NCBI GenBank assembly: GCA_964036275.1
Contig: OZ038437.1
Span: forward strand, 11,215,960-11,279,959
Source of the DNA: Litoditis marina
Taxonomy: Eukaryota; Nematoda; Chromadorea; Rhabditida; Rhabditidae
Reading direction: 5' to 3'
DNA: 64,000 nucleotides
In this document: piece by piece, positions 24,418 through 37,411 of the stretch
How positions within the stretch are numbered: position 1 is the first letter of the stretch
Layout of the letters: every line of letters starts with the position of its first letter
The notes under the pieces: model-generated
The model's input: only the letters and a program-made list of their open reading frames with translations
Database searches by the model: none
Told to the model about the DNA's origin: nothing
Position numbers and translations under genes: made by a program

Positions 24418-24641
24418 TATAGTTCACACCATTCCTATTGAGACTCCTTCAGTAACCTCACACGCTTTCCGGAGGCTGAAAACTTAATTTATAGAAAATC
24501 GTCTCGTACATTCATTGTACCTAAAAATTAGAATGGGGTACGAAAATCCTTCACCTTTACGATTACAACTACGTGAGAAAGACGACTCAGAAGTTTCAAA
24601 ATCCTACTGTAGGAGTCTCAGTAGGAATGAAAAAGACTATA
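24418..24641. mobile_element. MITE family A, copy 4
   Basis: Complete copy, 224 bp. A fragment of another copy lies at about 24887-24975, with the GTTACTGTAGGAG end only. Confidence 0.72.
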
Positions 24642-25335
24642 TACCCGGTGAATTTTTAGGATTCTTAACAACGTGTGTGAAGTGTAACACGTGAAAGAGT
24701 AAAGCGGTTTATACATGCAACCAGGTTACATGCAACCAAAATTCAACCGGGTTGCATGTGTTAAAAGAATTCGGTTGCTTTCCAAATGCAACCGGGTCGC
24801 TTTTGGATGCTTATCATGTGAAACCAAACACTCGATTTTTGGACATTTTCCTGTTTTTAATGCAACCCGGTTGTGTTTTGTTTTAGGTACAATGAATGTA
24901 CGAGAGGATTTTCGATAAATTAAGTTTTTAGCCTTACAACAGCCTCCGGAAAGCGTGTGTGGTTACTGTAGGAGTTTTACAAATACAAATACAAAGTACA
25001 AATGGTAAACTATATGTCAATGTTGCACGCGTAAAAATTGCACTTTTCCAACTACTATTTGACTCCCCCCCCCAATGTTATCCTCATTCAACCTCATATG
25101 TGCGGGGGATTTGGTCCGGGATCTGTCAATTCTCGGTCGGATTTACATGTGAAACCAGGTTGATATTACTGGTTTACCGTAAAGCTACACGTTTTACACT
25201 ACAAATTGAACAATTATTTCTCTAAAAATGGTGTTTTACCCCCATTTACCCCCGAATACCCGAATAAATTGGATATGGGCGGGGGATTTGGTCCGGGATC
25301 TGTCAATTGATTTCCACTCTCGACTAGGTTAATGT

Positions 25336-25570
25336 TATAGTCTTTTCCATTCCTACTGAGACTCCTACAGTAGGATTTGCAAAATTCCAAGCCGTTTTTT
25401 ACACTTACTTTTGATCGGAGAAGTTCAGGATTCTCGTACCTCCTTCTCGTTGTCAGGTAGAATAAGTATACGAGAGCTTTTTCCATGTACTATATTTTCA
25501 GCTTCACAGTAGCCTTCGGAAAGTTTGTGAGGTTACTGTAGGAGTCTCAGTAGGAATGGTGTAAACTATA
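25336..25570. mobile_element. MITE family A, copy 5, inverted
   Basis: Complete copy in reverse orientation, 235 bp, with both terminal repeats intact. Confidence 0.75.
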
Positions 25571-25849
25571 CACGTGTTGAACCCATCACGTTCAAGTGCA
25601 CAGGTTCAACAATTCTGTACACAATAAGGTCACACGTGTTACACGTCTATACATATACACGTTGAGTGACAAGTGTTACACTCAATACATATGAACAGCT
25701 CTAATTTCATGTTTGACCCCCCCCCCCCAGTTTTATTCCCGATATAACCTCATATGTGCGGGGGATTTGGTCCGTGATCTGTCAATCTCTGGTCGGATTT
25801 GCATGCGCGGCGCGGTCCTCTTTTGATTTAGTGAAGACGTATGACAGCT

Positions 25850-26520
25850 TGTAGGAAGCCAAGGTCGAGAACCAACAAAGAACGTCAATTCAATGGGAGA
25901 CTGCACGTTTTCCACGTTTGTCACGTTTTTCACGTATTTTGAACAGTTGTTACAAACAGAGGAAAGCCAAGGTCGAGAACCAACAAATAACGCCAATTTG
26001 ATTATGGATTATTTCACGTTTTCACGTTTTTCATCGAAAAAATGAGAAGGGCCGCGACCGATATTATTTTTCCACTCTTCACGTTCACCGAACGTGTTAA
26101 CTTTTCATTCATTTTGATGAAAAGTATAAAACAGGAAAAATGTCTTGTAGGAAAAAGCCTAGGTCGAGAACGAGAACCAACAAAGAACGGAAGATTCGGT
26201 TACGAGCCCATATAACTTCAAGTTTTTGTTTTTGCATGTTTCCACGTTTTTATTCGTGAAAAGGGCAATATAAAAAGCCAGCGAAGAACGCGAATCAGAT
26301 TATGGTAGAAGATTACTTCACGTTTTATCACGTTGTAACTCGTTTCACACATTTCTCGAGCATGGTAAAGTATATACAAAGAAAGACGTCTCGGTTGAGA
26401 CACCAGTTTTGTCGTTCACGTTTTCACGTTTTTCCGAACATGCTAAAGTTTTTATCAATATGGTAAAAAGGATGAAAACAGTGGCTTGAAATTAAGATCG
26501 AGAGCCAGCGAAGATTTACG
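25850..26520. repeat. Five tandem copies of an AAGCCAAGGTCGAGAACC unit
   Basis: Copies near 25856, 25969, 26154, 26276 and 26490, 110-215 bp apart, each followed by ACTTCACGTTTTCACG-type sequence. The first two share an exon-like frame (AKVENQQ) broken by stops. Confidence 0.55.
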
Positions 26521-26689
26521 TGTTCTAAGACGGCTTCTCTTCTGTCACTTTTTTTTTCGTACCCCTGTACTCCCTGTATCGTGTGCAATGTGCATCGATA
26601 GTTTCTGTAATAGACCTTAGAAAATTATTGTTTCTCACGTTAAACACTTAAGACACACGTGTTTGTATGCAAATGAAATTTTTTTCCTG

Positions 26690-27190
26690 TTTTATTGATG
26701 TTCTCGTTTCGTAGAATGAACCTAAACTATAACGTGAAAACGTGGAACTCAAGTGTTGACCTCACGTGTGACAATCTCCCTGTTTTTGTTGATGTTTTTC
26801 TAGTGTGTACATCAGATCATTTGTTAGTCTGTTTGTTGAACGCTGAAATGTAGAAATAAATTACACGTTTTTTCAAAACACGTGAAATGCACATTTTCAC
26901 CCCGCTGTACACGTTGAACACACGTTTTCGGTCGAAACACGTGAGACTCACGTTTTTCTTCAAAACACGTGAGTCTCACGTGTTTGACCCCACGTGTGAC
27001 ATGTTCCCTGTTTTTGTGTTTGTTTTTCTAGTGTGTGCATCAGATCATTTGTGAGTTCTGGGATAACCCTTAAATAGATAGTAGTTCACGTAAAGACGTG
27101 GAACTCACGTGTTGACCCCACGTGTGACCCCTGTTCATGTTGATGTTTTTCTAGTGTGTGCATCAGATCATTTGTTAGTCTCTTTGTTAT
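26690..27190. repeat. Three tandem copies of a CACGTGTTGACC unit
   Basis: Copies end in GTGTGCATCAGATCATTTGT at about 26805-26825, 27035-27055 and 27155-27175. Each carries GTGTTGACC or GTGTTTGACC next to CACGTGTGAC. Confidence 0.6.
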
Positions 27191-27249
27191 CTCGCCCCAT
27201 CTGACCCTTTCATAGAACAGCGACCTCAACTGTCCGAGGGCTATGATAA

Positions 27250-27960
27250 ATTGGACTGGGTTTACAGTTGTCGCCAAACGCCAGACGGCAGAGAAGGAGA
27301 GATGAGGGGAATGGAGAGGAGCAGAGAAGCAGAGAGTGGGAGAGAGTATTGAACTGGGTTTAGAGTTAACGCCAGACGGCAGAGAAGGAGAAGAGAAATA
27401 GAGAGATTTAGAGAAGCAGAGAGTGGGAGAGAGTAGTGGTCAGGGTTTACAGTTGTCGCCAGACGTCAGACAGTAGAGAAGGAGAGATGAGGGGAATAGA
27501 AAGAATTAGAGAAGCAGAAAGTGGGAGAGAGTATTGAACTGGGTTTACAGTTGTCGAAAGCCGCCAGACGGCAGAGAAGCAGAGGTAAGGGGAATGGAGA
27601 GGAGCAGAGAAGCAGAGAGTGGGAGAGAGTATTGAACTGGGTTTACAGTTGTCGCTAGACGCCAGACGGTAGAGAAGGAATAATGAGGGGAATGGAGAGG
27701 AGCAGAGAAGCAGAGAGTGGGAGAGAGTATTGAACTGGGTTTACAGTTGTCGCTAGACGCCAGACGGTAGAGAAGGAATAATGAGGGGAATGGAGAGGAG
27801 CAGAGAAGCAGAGAGTGGGAGAGAGTATTGAACTGGGTTTACAGTTGTCGCTAGACGCCAGACGGTAGAGAAGGAATAATGAGGGGAATGGAGAGGAGCA
27901 GAGAAGCAGAGAGTGGGATAGGGGAGAGTTCACAGTTGTAGCCAGACGTCAGACGCTAGA
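27250..27960. repeat. 98-bp minisatellite, about seven copies
   Basis: Units start at ATTGAACTGG-like words at 27250, 27348, 27435, 27533, 27631, 27729 and 27827, spaced 98 bp except one of 87. The last three or four are nearly identical. A purine-rich tail continues to about 28120. Confidence 0.8.
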
Positions 27961-29768
27961 GAAAATGGAATGAGAAGAAAGGAGAGAGAGAAGCAGAGAA
28001 GGAAGAGAGAAGAAGAGAGAAGGGAAACGAAGAGGAGCAGAGAAGCGGAGAGGAAAATGAAGAAGAGAAAGCGGGAGGCTAAGAGAGAAAGAGAAAGTGA
28101 GAGAGAAAGAGGCAGAGAAATAAGAGATAAAATAATCCCTCATGACTTCTTGCAAACAATTATTTTTGGCTGTCTGTCAATTTTTTCCAAGTCCTTTGAG
28201 GTTCGCTTTCAGAATGAAAGCCGTCACTCAAACTCAAAATCCGTCAAACTTTTTCGGAGTCGGAAAACTTTGAGCATTTTATGAGTGACGTGTCCGACTA
28301 TGAAAATGGCAGGTTACTGTAGGCTCATTCGGGTTACGGTAATAAATGAGGTCAAACACTTCGAACAACGTTCAAAGTATAACATATAGGTGTCATAACG
28401 TGTAAAACTGATGCGTTCTATTTCTTTAATAGTTAGGTCATGGAGAAGCGAGTTAATTAACTTCATAGTAATGTTAGACGTGCGAAAATAACAAACTAGT
28501 TCGATTATGTCTGAAACAAAAACATACAGTTGAAACTGTTTGTTTTTTTGTATGAGTGTTTTAGTGACTGAAAAGTTTTCTACCGTCTACTCTACGGACC
28601 ATTTTGAAACAATCCATACTTCCTGAAAAATTGAGTTTTCTGTTTGCGTAATTAAACTTAATTAAAAATTCGTAGAGCTTGTTTGATGTCAAGCGTTTGT
28701 TGTATGAGACCTGACCATTATAAGAAGTTGTGAATATGCTTTTCTTGCTCTTTTTTTTAGAATAAAGTGTAAATTTTCAATACAGTGTCTCATACATAAC
28801 CTCCCCCCCCCCAAATTTTTGTATCTCCCTATTCGCCAGTATCTCGCACTTGTGTGTACATCTTCATTTTCCGTTCCCACATACATAATGCGAACCCTTG
28901 TAACGTGGCGCCGATATGCAAATCATCTACAAGCATGCAAAATCAGGCCATTTTACGTAGAAAAGTGGTTTGAAAAGTGCAGAAACCTGTACAAAATTGC
29001 AGGAAAGAGCATATAGTGATAAGTTCGCAAAATCAGGGCATTTTACGTTAGAAAAGTGGTTTGAAAAGTGCAGAAACTAGTCAAAAAGTGCACAACAGTA
29101 CCAAAAACATCTCCCTAATCGAGGTTCAAATGTAGTTTGTAGTTTTTTGTTCGGTTCTACGCCCTCCACTTCACCCTACACATTTTTCGCTGTGTACTAA
29201 TTAATCAAAACAAAGCGAAAAAACAGTCAACCCCTATAAACCACTTCAATGTTCCACCTCCCACCCCCGGTGAGAACTCTGCCCAGATTCGGGGATTTTC
29301 AATTCGATTCTATCACTTCTGTGAGTGTAGTTCATGATTAAATTCTACCATATGCTTGTTAGATGTTGTTTCATTCTCTATATAAATACATTTCTATGTA
29401 TAACCAGCTTTTCGGGTGATAACTTTGTCCAGATTCTGGGATTTCGGCTGCCATTTCCCATGAGGCGGCGAGAATGAAATATGACGGCCCAAGTTGGTTA
29501 GGGTGACCATTTTTCAAGTTCTTCCGATAACAAGTGTACGAATATTGACAGCTGGACACGTTGTTAAGGTTTTCTCTGTGTTCAGGAACTCAGTAAGTAA
29601 CTGACTATAGGGGATGACGTCTAACTGACTATAGGAGATGACGTGTAGTTTGCACTCCATACACGCTCTGGCTCAGAAAGATCGACCAAAATTCACCAGG
29701 ATCAAATTACTAAACCAGGCCAAAGTTCCAAGACCTTTCCTCATGGCATTCATTTAATGATTGTGTCC

Positions 29769-29950
29769 AGGCGGCGCAAACCGTCCAACTTCATGAGAAG
29801 TTCATATGGTTTTCTCATGAGATACCTCATGAGCTACTCGTGCACTCTCAATGTTGTCGCATAGCAATCAAAAAAATCTCATAAGAAGCTCGTGCTAATA
29901 GCTCATGAGAGGATCTCATAAACTTTTGTGAGGATTGCTACGCCGCCTGA
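29769..29950. mobile_element. CTCATGAGA-rich foldback, copy 1
   Basis: Ends CAGGCGGCG and CGCCGCCTG are inverted repeats; the interior has several palindromic CTCATGAG words. A diverged copy lies at 38690-38870. Confidence 0.55.
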
Positions 29951-31452
29951 CATGCTTCTGGGTGAAGTAGTTCATCGAGCAAGAACTATAAATAATTCTT
30001 CAACTCCCTGTCCATGTTCGAACACCAGTCGTTTGAGCCGCGCCAAAATCAACACAGAATCGGCGTGGCAGCCGTAACTGCTCCAATTCCTTTGATTTCG
30101 CCGCCGTGTTCATATTAATCATTCTGTGAATAGAAACAACACGGCAAAGTCATGTGACAAGGCAGTTCACGTTTTCACGTGTGTTCACACGTTTCAACAC
30201 GTTTTCAATAACCTCCTCATCAACCCTTTCAAACAAATGTATGTTGGCAGCCGGAACGGCTTCAACCTCTTTGATCTCATCGTTGTGTTTATATTCATCA
30301 AAGTATTCACCAAATTCGACGCGATAATTTTGCACGTGATGAAAAGTCATGTTGTAATGTAGTGAAAGTGAAACGTTGAGTTCTTTCCAATGTTCTTGAC
30401 GAATAAAAGAGAACCAGCCTAGACCTGAACGTTTTTTGAGTGTAACCACCTGTGCGGTGTCATCACGTACTTTGAAGTTAGAAACCGAGTGGTTCACCAA
30501 GGTTCGCCCCACCGAATTGGTCGCTAGTTGATATCAAGTTGTGAAATGAAAGATTGGTGCACGAATGTGCACCAAGTTGCACGAATGTGCACCAAGTTCT
30601 CGGTTAAAAGTCTGATCATTGATTTACAAGTTTTTGGCGAACCTTGGTGAACAACTCGGTTTATAACTTCAGAGTATGTGTGAAAGACAGTGAGTTGACC
30701 AACATTCCAGAGGAGTTCACAGCACGTGTAGAACTCATCTTGTGTCAAGCGAAACGCACGTTTCCCCACTTTTGCGTGAAAAGTCAAGTGACAACACGTG
30801 TTCACGTTTCAAGACGTTTCCAATAACATCCCCACAAACCGTCTTGAAATGAAAGTGTGTTGGCAGCCCCAACGCCTTCTCTTCCTTTGATCTCGCCGCC
30901 ATGTTTATATTAATCAAAATATTCTCCAAATTCGTCGACATCCCGATGAAAAGTTGCCAGGCGGCGCCGGTTTGAAGCCGTCCACATGCGTTTTTCACCG
31001 CTTTTTAGGGCTCGAACACAATCCCGCAGAAAAAAGTCTTTGGGGATTGTGTTTTGGTTTAGGAAAAAAGGAAAGAAAAGATATTCTGTTCATCTCTGTA
31101 CAAAAATAATATCTTTATTGTTTTTTCAGTTCTCCATAGGCCGGTTGGCGTTGGAAGCCACATGCGTTTCCCCCCGCTTTTTTGGGTTCGCACGGAGTCT
31201 AGAGGGATTTTGGGATCAAGTTTTGTCTATGAAACTGAAAATAGTTTATTGCTGATTAACAAACGTGACAGAAATTTCACGTGCTGAACGTGAAACGTGT
31301 CAAACTAATTTTGCGAGTTCGCAATTTCCACTTTTCTAATTTTCTACCTTTTCTATGTGGTTTTCTTAGTCAATCACGCTTCACTCAAAATGACCTCGCT
31401 CAATCAGAAGTAAACACTCAGAAAGAAACACGTGTATTATAACGAGGATCCT

Positions 31453-31860
31453 CCGAATTTCGCAATTTCCATTTTCCTCTCTTCTATTTTTCTACTTTTT
31501 CCTATTTCTCTCTTACTCAATTACAATGGACTGTCTTGTACTTTGGGAATAGAATAAAAACGGCAACAAACTACGTGAGAAAATGTGTAACCTAGTACCT
31601 AGAATAATTTATTGAGATTGTTAATGAGTTCAAAAGTGTGAATACAAAATAAATGCAAAATGATTCGAAAGTCCCGTGCGAAATGGTTGTTGCGAAAGAA
31701 TGCAAAACTCTTGAATCCCTCCTATTACCTATTCTTTTTGAGTTTTGCAATTACCACTTTCCACTATTTTCCCACGTTCGTACTTCTCTACTTTTTCCTC
31801 TGTCTCTCTTGCTCAATTACAGCGGGCTGTCTTGTACTTTGGGAATAGAATAAAAAAGGC
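31453..31860. repeat. Two copies of a ~115-bp unit
   Basis: 31453-31563 and 31737-31857 share GGCTGTCTTGTACTTTGG with only small changes; a weaker third copy is near 31311. Confidence 0.55.
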
Positions 31861-31907
31861 GCTGACTAACGAGTTCTAACGAAGGCTTCCATTGCCAAAA
31901 TGTGGCC

Positions 31908-32600
31908 CAAACTCTATTTGAAAACGAATAAGTAGGGTGTTCGGTTTCGAATTTGTATGCACCTTTTGATGGACTTTTTGGTTGGAAGTTTACTAATTTT
32001 GACGTGATTCACGTTTTACGTTACTAGGCTATGGACGAGCAGTGAAGTAGCTAGGCTAGCAAAGAGTTTAGGTCTAAACTGCCTTAAACTCTATTTGAAA
32101 ACGAGTAAGTGGGGTGTTCGGTTTCGAATTTGTCTGAACCTTTTGATGGACTTTTTGGTTGGAAGTTTACTAATTTTGACGTGATTCACGTTTTACGTTA
32201 CTAGGCTATGGACGAGCAGTGAAGTAGCTAGGCTAGCAAAGAGTTTAGGTCTAAACTGCCTTAAACTCTATTTGAAAACGAATAAGTAGGGTGTTCGGTT
32301 TCGAATTTGTCTGGACCTTTTGATGGACTTTTTGGTTGGAAGTTTACTAATTTTGACGTGATTCACGTTTTACGTTACTAGGCTATGGACGAGCAGTGAA
32401 GTAGCTAGGCTAGCAAAGAGTTAAGGTCTAAACTGCCTTAAACTCTATTTGAAAACGAGTAAGTTGGGTGTTCAGTTTTAAATTTGTCTGCGCGGTAAAG
32501 GTGAACGGAATCGAAAAACTTTTTTCACGAGCCGTGTTTAGGTCAAATATGCCTTCAACTTCTAAAACGGATAAGTGGGGTGTTCGGTTTCAAGCTTGAC
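31908..32600. repeat. 177-bp tandem repeat, about four copies
   Basis: AAACTCTATTTGAAAACG recurs at about 31911, 32086, 32263 and 32440. The middle units are nearly identical; the last is diverged and truncated. No coding frame is conserved. Confidence 0.8.
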
Positions 32601-33156
32601 TGAACTTTAAAAGTGAACGGGGTGGAGGCCTGGGTCAGCCGCAGAGAAATTCGAAGGAAACTGGTCAGATACAACATACCCAGTAAAGTAACGAGTATAA
32701 TTGTACGTTATCATGATGTCACACTTTTGCTAAAGTATCACAATTAACTACTAATTGAACCAATAGTATCTATGTTCGGTTGTCTGTCGCTAACTACCCC
32801 AATGTCCAACGTTTTCGTGTCACGTTCATGCTCACGTTTTTCACGTTCACACAATGCTGTCAAGTATCCAATTAACCACTAATCTCTGGCTGTCTGTGCC
32901 TAACTACCCCAATGGCAACATTATACCACTGACTTGCGAGGACAGCACAGTAATAAAGGCGCCACATCAAAGAGCAGAGGGAGACCATATAGCTACGGTC
33001 TGTAGCTTTTAAGTTATTGTTATGGTGGTTCACGTGACAATCGCTCATCACGTGATATTTTTACGTGAGATTTTCACGTTTTTTTTTTCAGGCAAAATTT
33101 GAGATCGGGCTGATAAGACTACAACCCAGATTCAGACCTTCCCTATATATGAGTAT

Positions 33157-33297
33157 ACTATTAGTTCATCGCACAGTCACGTGGAACATGATAAACACAG
33201 CAGAACTCAGAAACGTGCAATTGCAAAGTGCAGGATTTCTCATTAGAATACTAACTTTACGTGTCTATTCAATTTATTTCTAGTATAACGTAGAACA
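33157..33297. mobile_element. MITE family C, copy 4
   Basis: Same core and ends, about 141 bp, ending TAGTATA. Confidence 0.7.
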
Positions 33298-35122
33298 AAA
33301 GTGCAGCCTTCTCTGCCCGAGGCTTTGCTACAGACGCCTGTTTTTTCTAGGACCACCCGTTACACTTTGCTCAACTTATGTCAGTCCTTTAAATCATGCT
33401 TATCTCTCGAAAATCTTCCGCCGACACTTTTTGCCACCCTCTCTCCGTTTCTCTCCATCTCTCTCTACAACCACAAATCTTCTTCATCTCTCTATCCCTG
33501 CGTCTTCCTCTTCCACACACTGTCTAGTCCTCTCTGAGGAACTGCGGGAGTCTATGACAAATCGTCCGATTGGTCTGATAAATGATCAGCAGCTTCCCGG
33601 ACCACGCCCCCTTCGGTGAGACGGCGAGGAGAGAGTGTGTGATTCGTGGAGAGTGCGTCGTCTGGCGGCTCCGCCCCCTGGATAACCACAACAATGACCG
33701 TCCGCCACAGAAAACGACCCCATAATTATGGCGCTTCTCCCCGATTTCAGTAGTTTACATGCTGTTAATTGGCTTTTTATTACCCATTAGGTTCCTGGTT
33801 ACGGTATCTTTGATTTGTGATGTGTTTCTCTCAGTAGGTCCGGAACTATATTGTTACTATCTTGCTTGATTCGCGTAGTGTTAAAAGCTTCAAGATTTGA
33901 ACAAGATATTTTCTAATTTTCACAATATTGTTGATATATGTTTACTACTTTTCTAGTTTTCGATGAATAATTTTTATGTGAAGCATGTGCGTGCAACTGA
34001 ACGCTCATGCACTGTATGACTACGCCCTGAAAAAAACTCAAAATGAACCATATTCAAACACTGGTAGCCAAAATTGTTCTCCTGAAAGTGAATACTTCCA
34101 TTACTAAATAACTAAATAAAAGTAAGAAAAAGTAAAGACTAAAAGTAAGTACTTTAGGTAGGAAAAGTGCAAGCTGATATACCATAATATCAGACTAGGA
34201 ACGCCATAGAAAAGGTAGTTTAGTGAAACATGGAACATAACAGTAATTATTTAAAACTTTACTTTTCATTTAGACTTTCATGGAAGTTCTTGCTTTATCA
34301 TGTATTCTGTTATCTTTTTTATGTCTTCCTGATATGAAGTATCTAGCCGGCAATAGGTAGCTAAGACCGCTCAACACATGTTACAAGCGAAAACATACTC
34401 TTTTGTCCAGTTCAATACTATTATTTTGCCTATAATTATTATGATTCGTTATTTTTTGTAGATTAAACTTATTGTTTCATCCGTGTTGACTACGGTTTTC
34501 TAAATTCTACTCCTTATTTCACTTTGTTACAAACTCGATGAACTTCTTGAAGATTTGTTCTGTGGTTTCAACTCCTTCTGAAGATTTGAAAGTTTGGGAA
34601 TGTTCGAAATAATTTGAAAAACTAACCGATAAAAACAAACGAATAAGAGCTCTTCTAGTTTCCTATGTGTTTCACACAGTCTCTTGCAAAATGCAAACTC
34701 TCCGATGTTCGAACAACTTTCTGATGTCGAATTACATTTCTGAGCCTTTGTCGAAAGTTCTAACAACGATTTCTAATTTTTTCACCTTGGTACGCACTCA
34801 AATCTTGAACCATCATGATAAGTACTTGTATAAACTGTTACAAATCTGTTTACATGATTTACATCTTATATCGTATGTTGACAGTTTTGTAACATGGAAA
34901 GCCATAACTTCTAACATGTTAGTCACAGAAAACCATATCCTCTTGATATCAACTTGTATAAACTGTTACCAATCTGTTTACATGATTTACAACTTATATC
35001 GTATATCCAGAGTCTCAGTTTACAGTCGAGATTATTATCAATAGTCGTTAACGATCATATCTCGATAATGATGATCCAAACACCTCCTCAGTATCTGATC
35101 CCAATATTGCCTCTCAGAATAT

Positions 35123-35320
35123 TATAGTCGTCGCCAACGGAAAGGCGGGAGGGTACTGTATATCTCAATTGCCGCTGTGTACGCACACATGTCTTCGATT
35201 CCATAAACATGCCCGTTATGCCCTCTAATAGCGCAGTGGTTAGCGCGCTGCCACGAAACTTTTGCTCGCAGGTTCGAATCCGGCGAGAGATAGAAATTTA
35301 TGAATTTGGCACTCACTATA
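35123..35320 (+). mobile_element. TATAGT-ended tRNA-like element, copy 4
   Basis: 198 bp, best preserved. A box TAGCGCAGTGGTTAGCGCGC, B box GGTTCGAATCC, ends TATAGT..ACTATA. It lies 0.6 kb upstream of the Frizzled gene. Confidence 0.78.
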
Positions 35321-35554
35321 GTATGGTTAAACAAAGTATAATTTAAGATTTTCTTGGTAGTGTTCTGGAAAATTCACTGAAACCCACTTCTCGCGTTCAG
35401 CCAAGATTTCGCGTTTTTGGCTATTTAGAATATATTTAATTAATACTTTGTAAAATACGTTTTTCATTTTCTTGTTTATATATCCAACCATTATCTAGTT
35501 GATAAACTCTATTTTCTTATTTCTCCAAGTTCTATTACCGTTCGCACCCTGTTC

Positions 35555-35685
35555 TACTGTTAGTCAATCGCACGATCACGGGAAACATGTTCAACACAGC
35601 ATAACTCAGGAACGTGCAATTACGAAGTGCACGCTTCATCATTAGAATCTAACTTCACGTGACTGTTCAATTTACTTCTAGTATA
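35555..35685. mobile_element. MITE family C, copy 5
   Basis: 131 bp, about 66 bp upstream of the first Frizzled acceptor copy, so inside the likely promoter region. Confidence 0.7.
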
Positions 35686-35801
35686 GAGGATCCATTTTTT
35701 CAGAGCTCTGCAGTTTTCGAACATTACCTCTGTTAACCATTCACAAAAATTTTCCAGAAACTCTGTACCCTCTCATTCTCGCACACTCTCTCGCTCGTGA
35801 A

Positions 35802-35903
35802 ATGGGTGTTTTCCGTCTGGGTTTTAATTTGTTCACTTTCCATAACTTCATTGTTTCAGAAACTCTGCACCCTCTCATTGTCGCACACTCTCTCGCTCGT
35901 GAA
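35802..35903 (+). repeat. 102-bp tandem duplication at the Frizzled start
   Basis: 35752-35807 and 35854-35909 are near-identical: a TTTCAG-type acceptor, a C/T-rich leader and an ATG. The unit is 102 bp, so the first ATG (35802) reads in frame through 34 codons into the second (35904). The second ATG directly precedes a good signal peptide, so I take it as the main start. Confidence 0.7.
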
Positions 35904-35906
35904 ATG
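35858..35906 (+). promoter_or_regulatory. Likely trans-splice acceptor and start of the Frizzled gene
   Basis: TTGTTTCAG ends at 35859, giving a 44-base leader before the ATG at 35904. The same arrangement occurs 102 bp upstream (acceptor ending 35757, ATG 35802). Either could receive a spliced leader; the downstream one gives the cleaner signal peptide. Confidence 0.45.
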
Positions 35907-36774
35907 CGTGTATTTCTGCTTCTGCTGCTTCTTTGCGGAGTTGCGTCGAGCAAACTACAAAAACCGATCCGCGGCCCAAAATGCGAGCCGATCCTCTACG
36001 AAATGTGCAAGACGCTCCCGTATAATGCAACCAGGTTAGTTTCTATAAAGTTTACAGAATTTAAGTTTTAAAAAAATTAAAAAGGTTGTTCTAAAATGTC
36101 ACAAGGTCGGTATTATCCAGTTCCAACAGTTCAAAAAACAATAAGTTCAACATCGTACTAGAGAAGCAGCAGAATAATAAACTTCTGTCGGTATAGTTCA
36201 AATTTCGATACGTGTGAAAAGTTTGGATGCAAAATACGCACAAAGTACTCATAGTGCCTTCCTTTTATTGTCTCATGAAGTGGATTTCATTTATTTGTTA
36301 CTAAATAAATAATATATCAGAAAAAATGAACTTGTTTTTCCTAGCGTCCAAAACCCTCTCGCATGATCATTTTTTAACCAAACTTTTCTACTTTTTCTCA
36401 CGGATGTAAACTTTTTACTTTGTTGTACAAAACTTTTTACCATAATCATAATTTAGCAAAAAAAGTGGAAAACTTGTTTTTCTCAACTCTAAAACCCTTT
36501 CGTATAATCATTTTCTATCAAATCTTCTTTGAAAGCTCAGCTGCACGTCCGGCTGCTAATTTCTTCATTGAATTCGAGCTTTTCAAGGGGCTGGCTAGAG
36601 AGTGTATTGGAATGAGACGCAGACAATGAGAAAACAAACTTTTGAATAAAATTTACACATTTCAAATTGAAGTCAACAAATATATTCGGGTTCAGGGCTT
36701 CTTAAGGAGCTGTTTAGAAAGCGTATTAGGGAAGAGGGGCAGAGAAACAGAGAACAAACCTTTGGAAAGCTTTC

Positions 36775-36809
<35 letters not shown>

Positions 36810-37365
36810 ATATTGTCACTTTCTATCTCTTTCTCTTTCTCTGCTCCTCTCACTCATCATCCCGCATCCCCTCATCCGCTCCCCGTTTCTTTTTTTTCTC
36901 CCCTCCTCTTTTTTCCTTTTTTTTTCTTGTATCTATAGAATGTTTTGAGCCGAGCGGTGTGGTCATAGATTGTACTGAGATTCTAGATAACAAAGAAGGC
37001 GCAGCGAATATCGATTTCTTTTCAATCGGAAATTAAAATGTAAAATAATACAAGTCTACTGTTCTAAACAAAATTGATTGATAGAAAGTGTTAGAAAGCA
37101 AGCTTTGGAATCGAAGACACGTGTGCGTACACAGCGAAAAGTGAGATATACAGTACCCTCCCGCCTTTCCGTTGGCAACGACTATTTACGGTGTAATTTG
37201 CCCCACACTGTATGTAGTTTGATCTTTGTTCGGTCAAAATTTGTTATTTGCTTGTGTCGAGATCAAACTACAACGCATATCTGTTTTTCCTGCACTCCTT
37301 TCTTTTCTCTTCAACTAACGCACCCCCTCTATCTTTATATATGTCTCTCTCTTTCTCTCATCTCT

Positions 37366-37411
<46 letters not shown>

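Larger units (their letters stand above)
28130..35550. other. Gene-poor repeat-rich stretch upstream of Frizzled
   Basis: No gene was recognised outside the arrays listed separately. It contains duplicated fragments near 28920/29035, 30120/30790 and 30985/31165, an inverted repeat at 30467-30507/30638-30682, and a CTCATGAGA-rich foldback at 29769-29950. A GC-richer, less repetitive block at 33530-33740 could be regulatory. Confidence 0.4.

Noticed and set aside
27250..27960. CRISPR-like array
   Set aside because: Units are contiguous 98-bp repeats without unique spacers, in a nematode genome.
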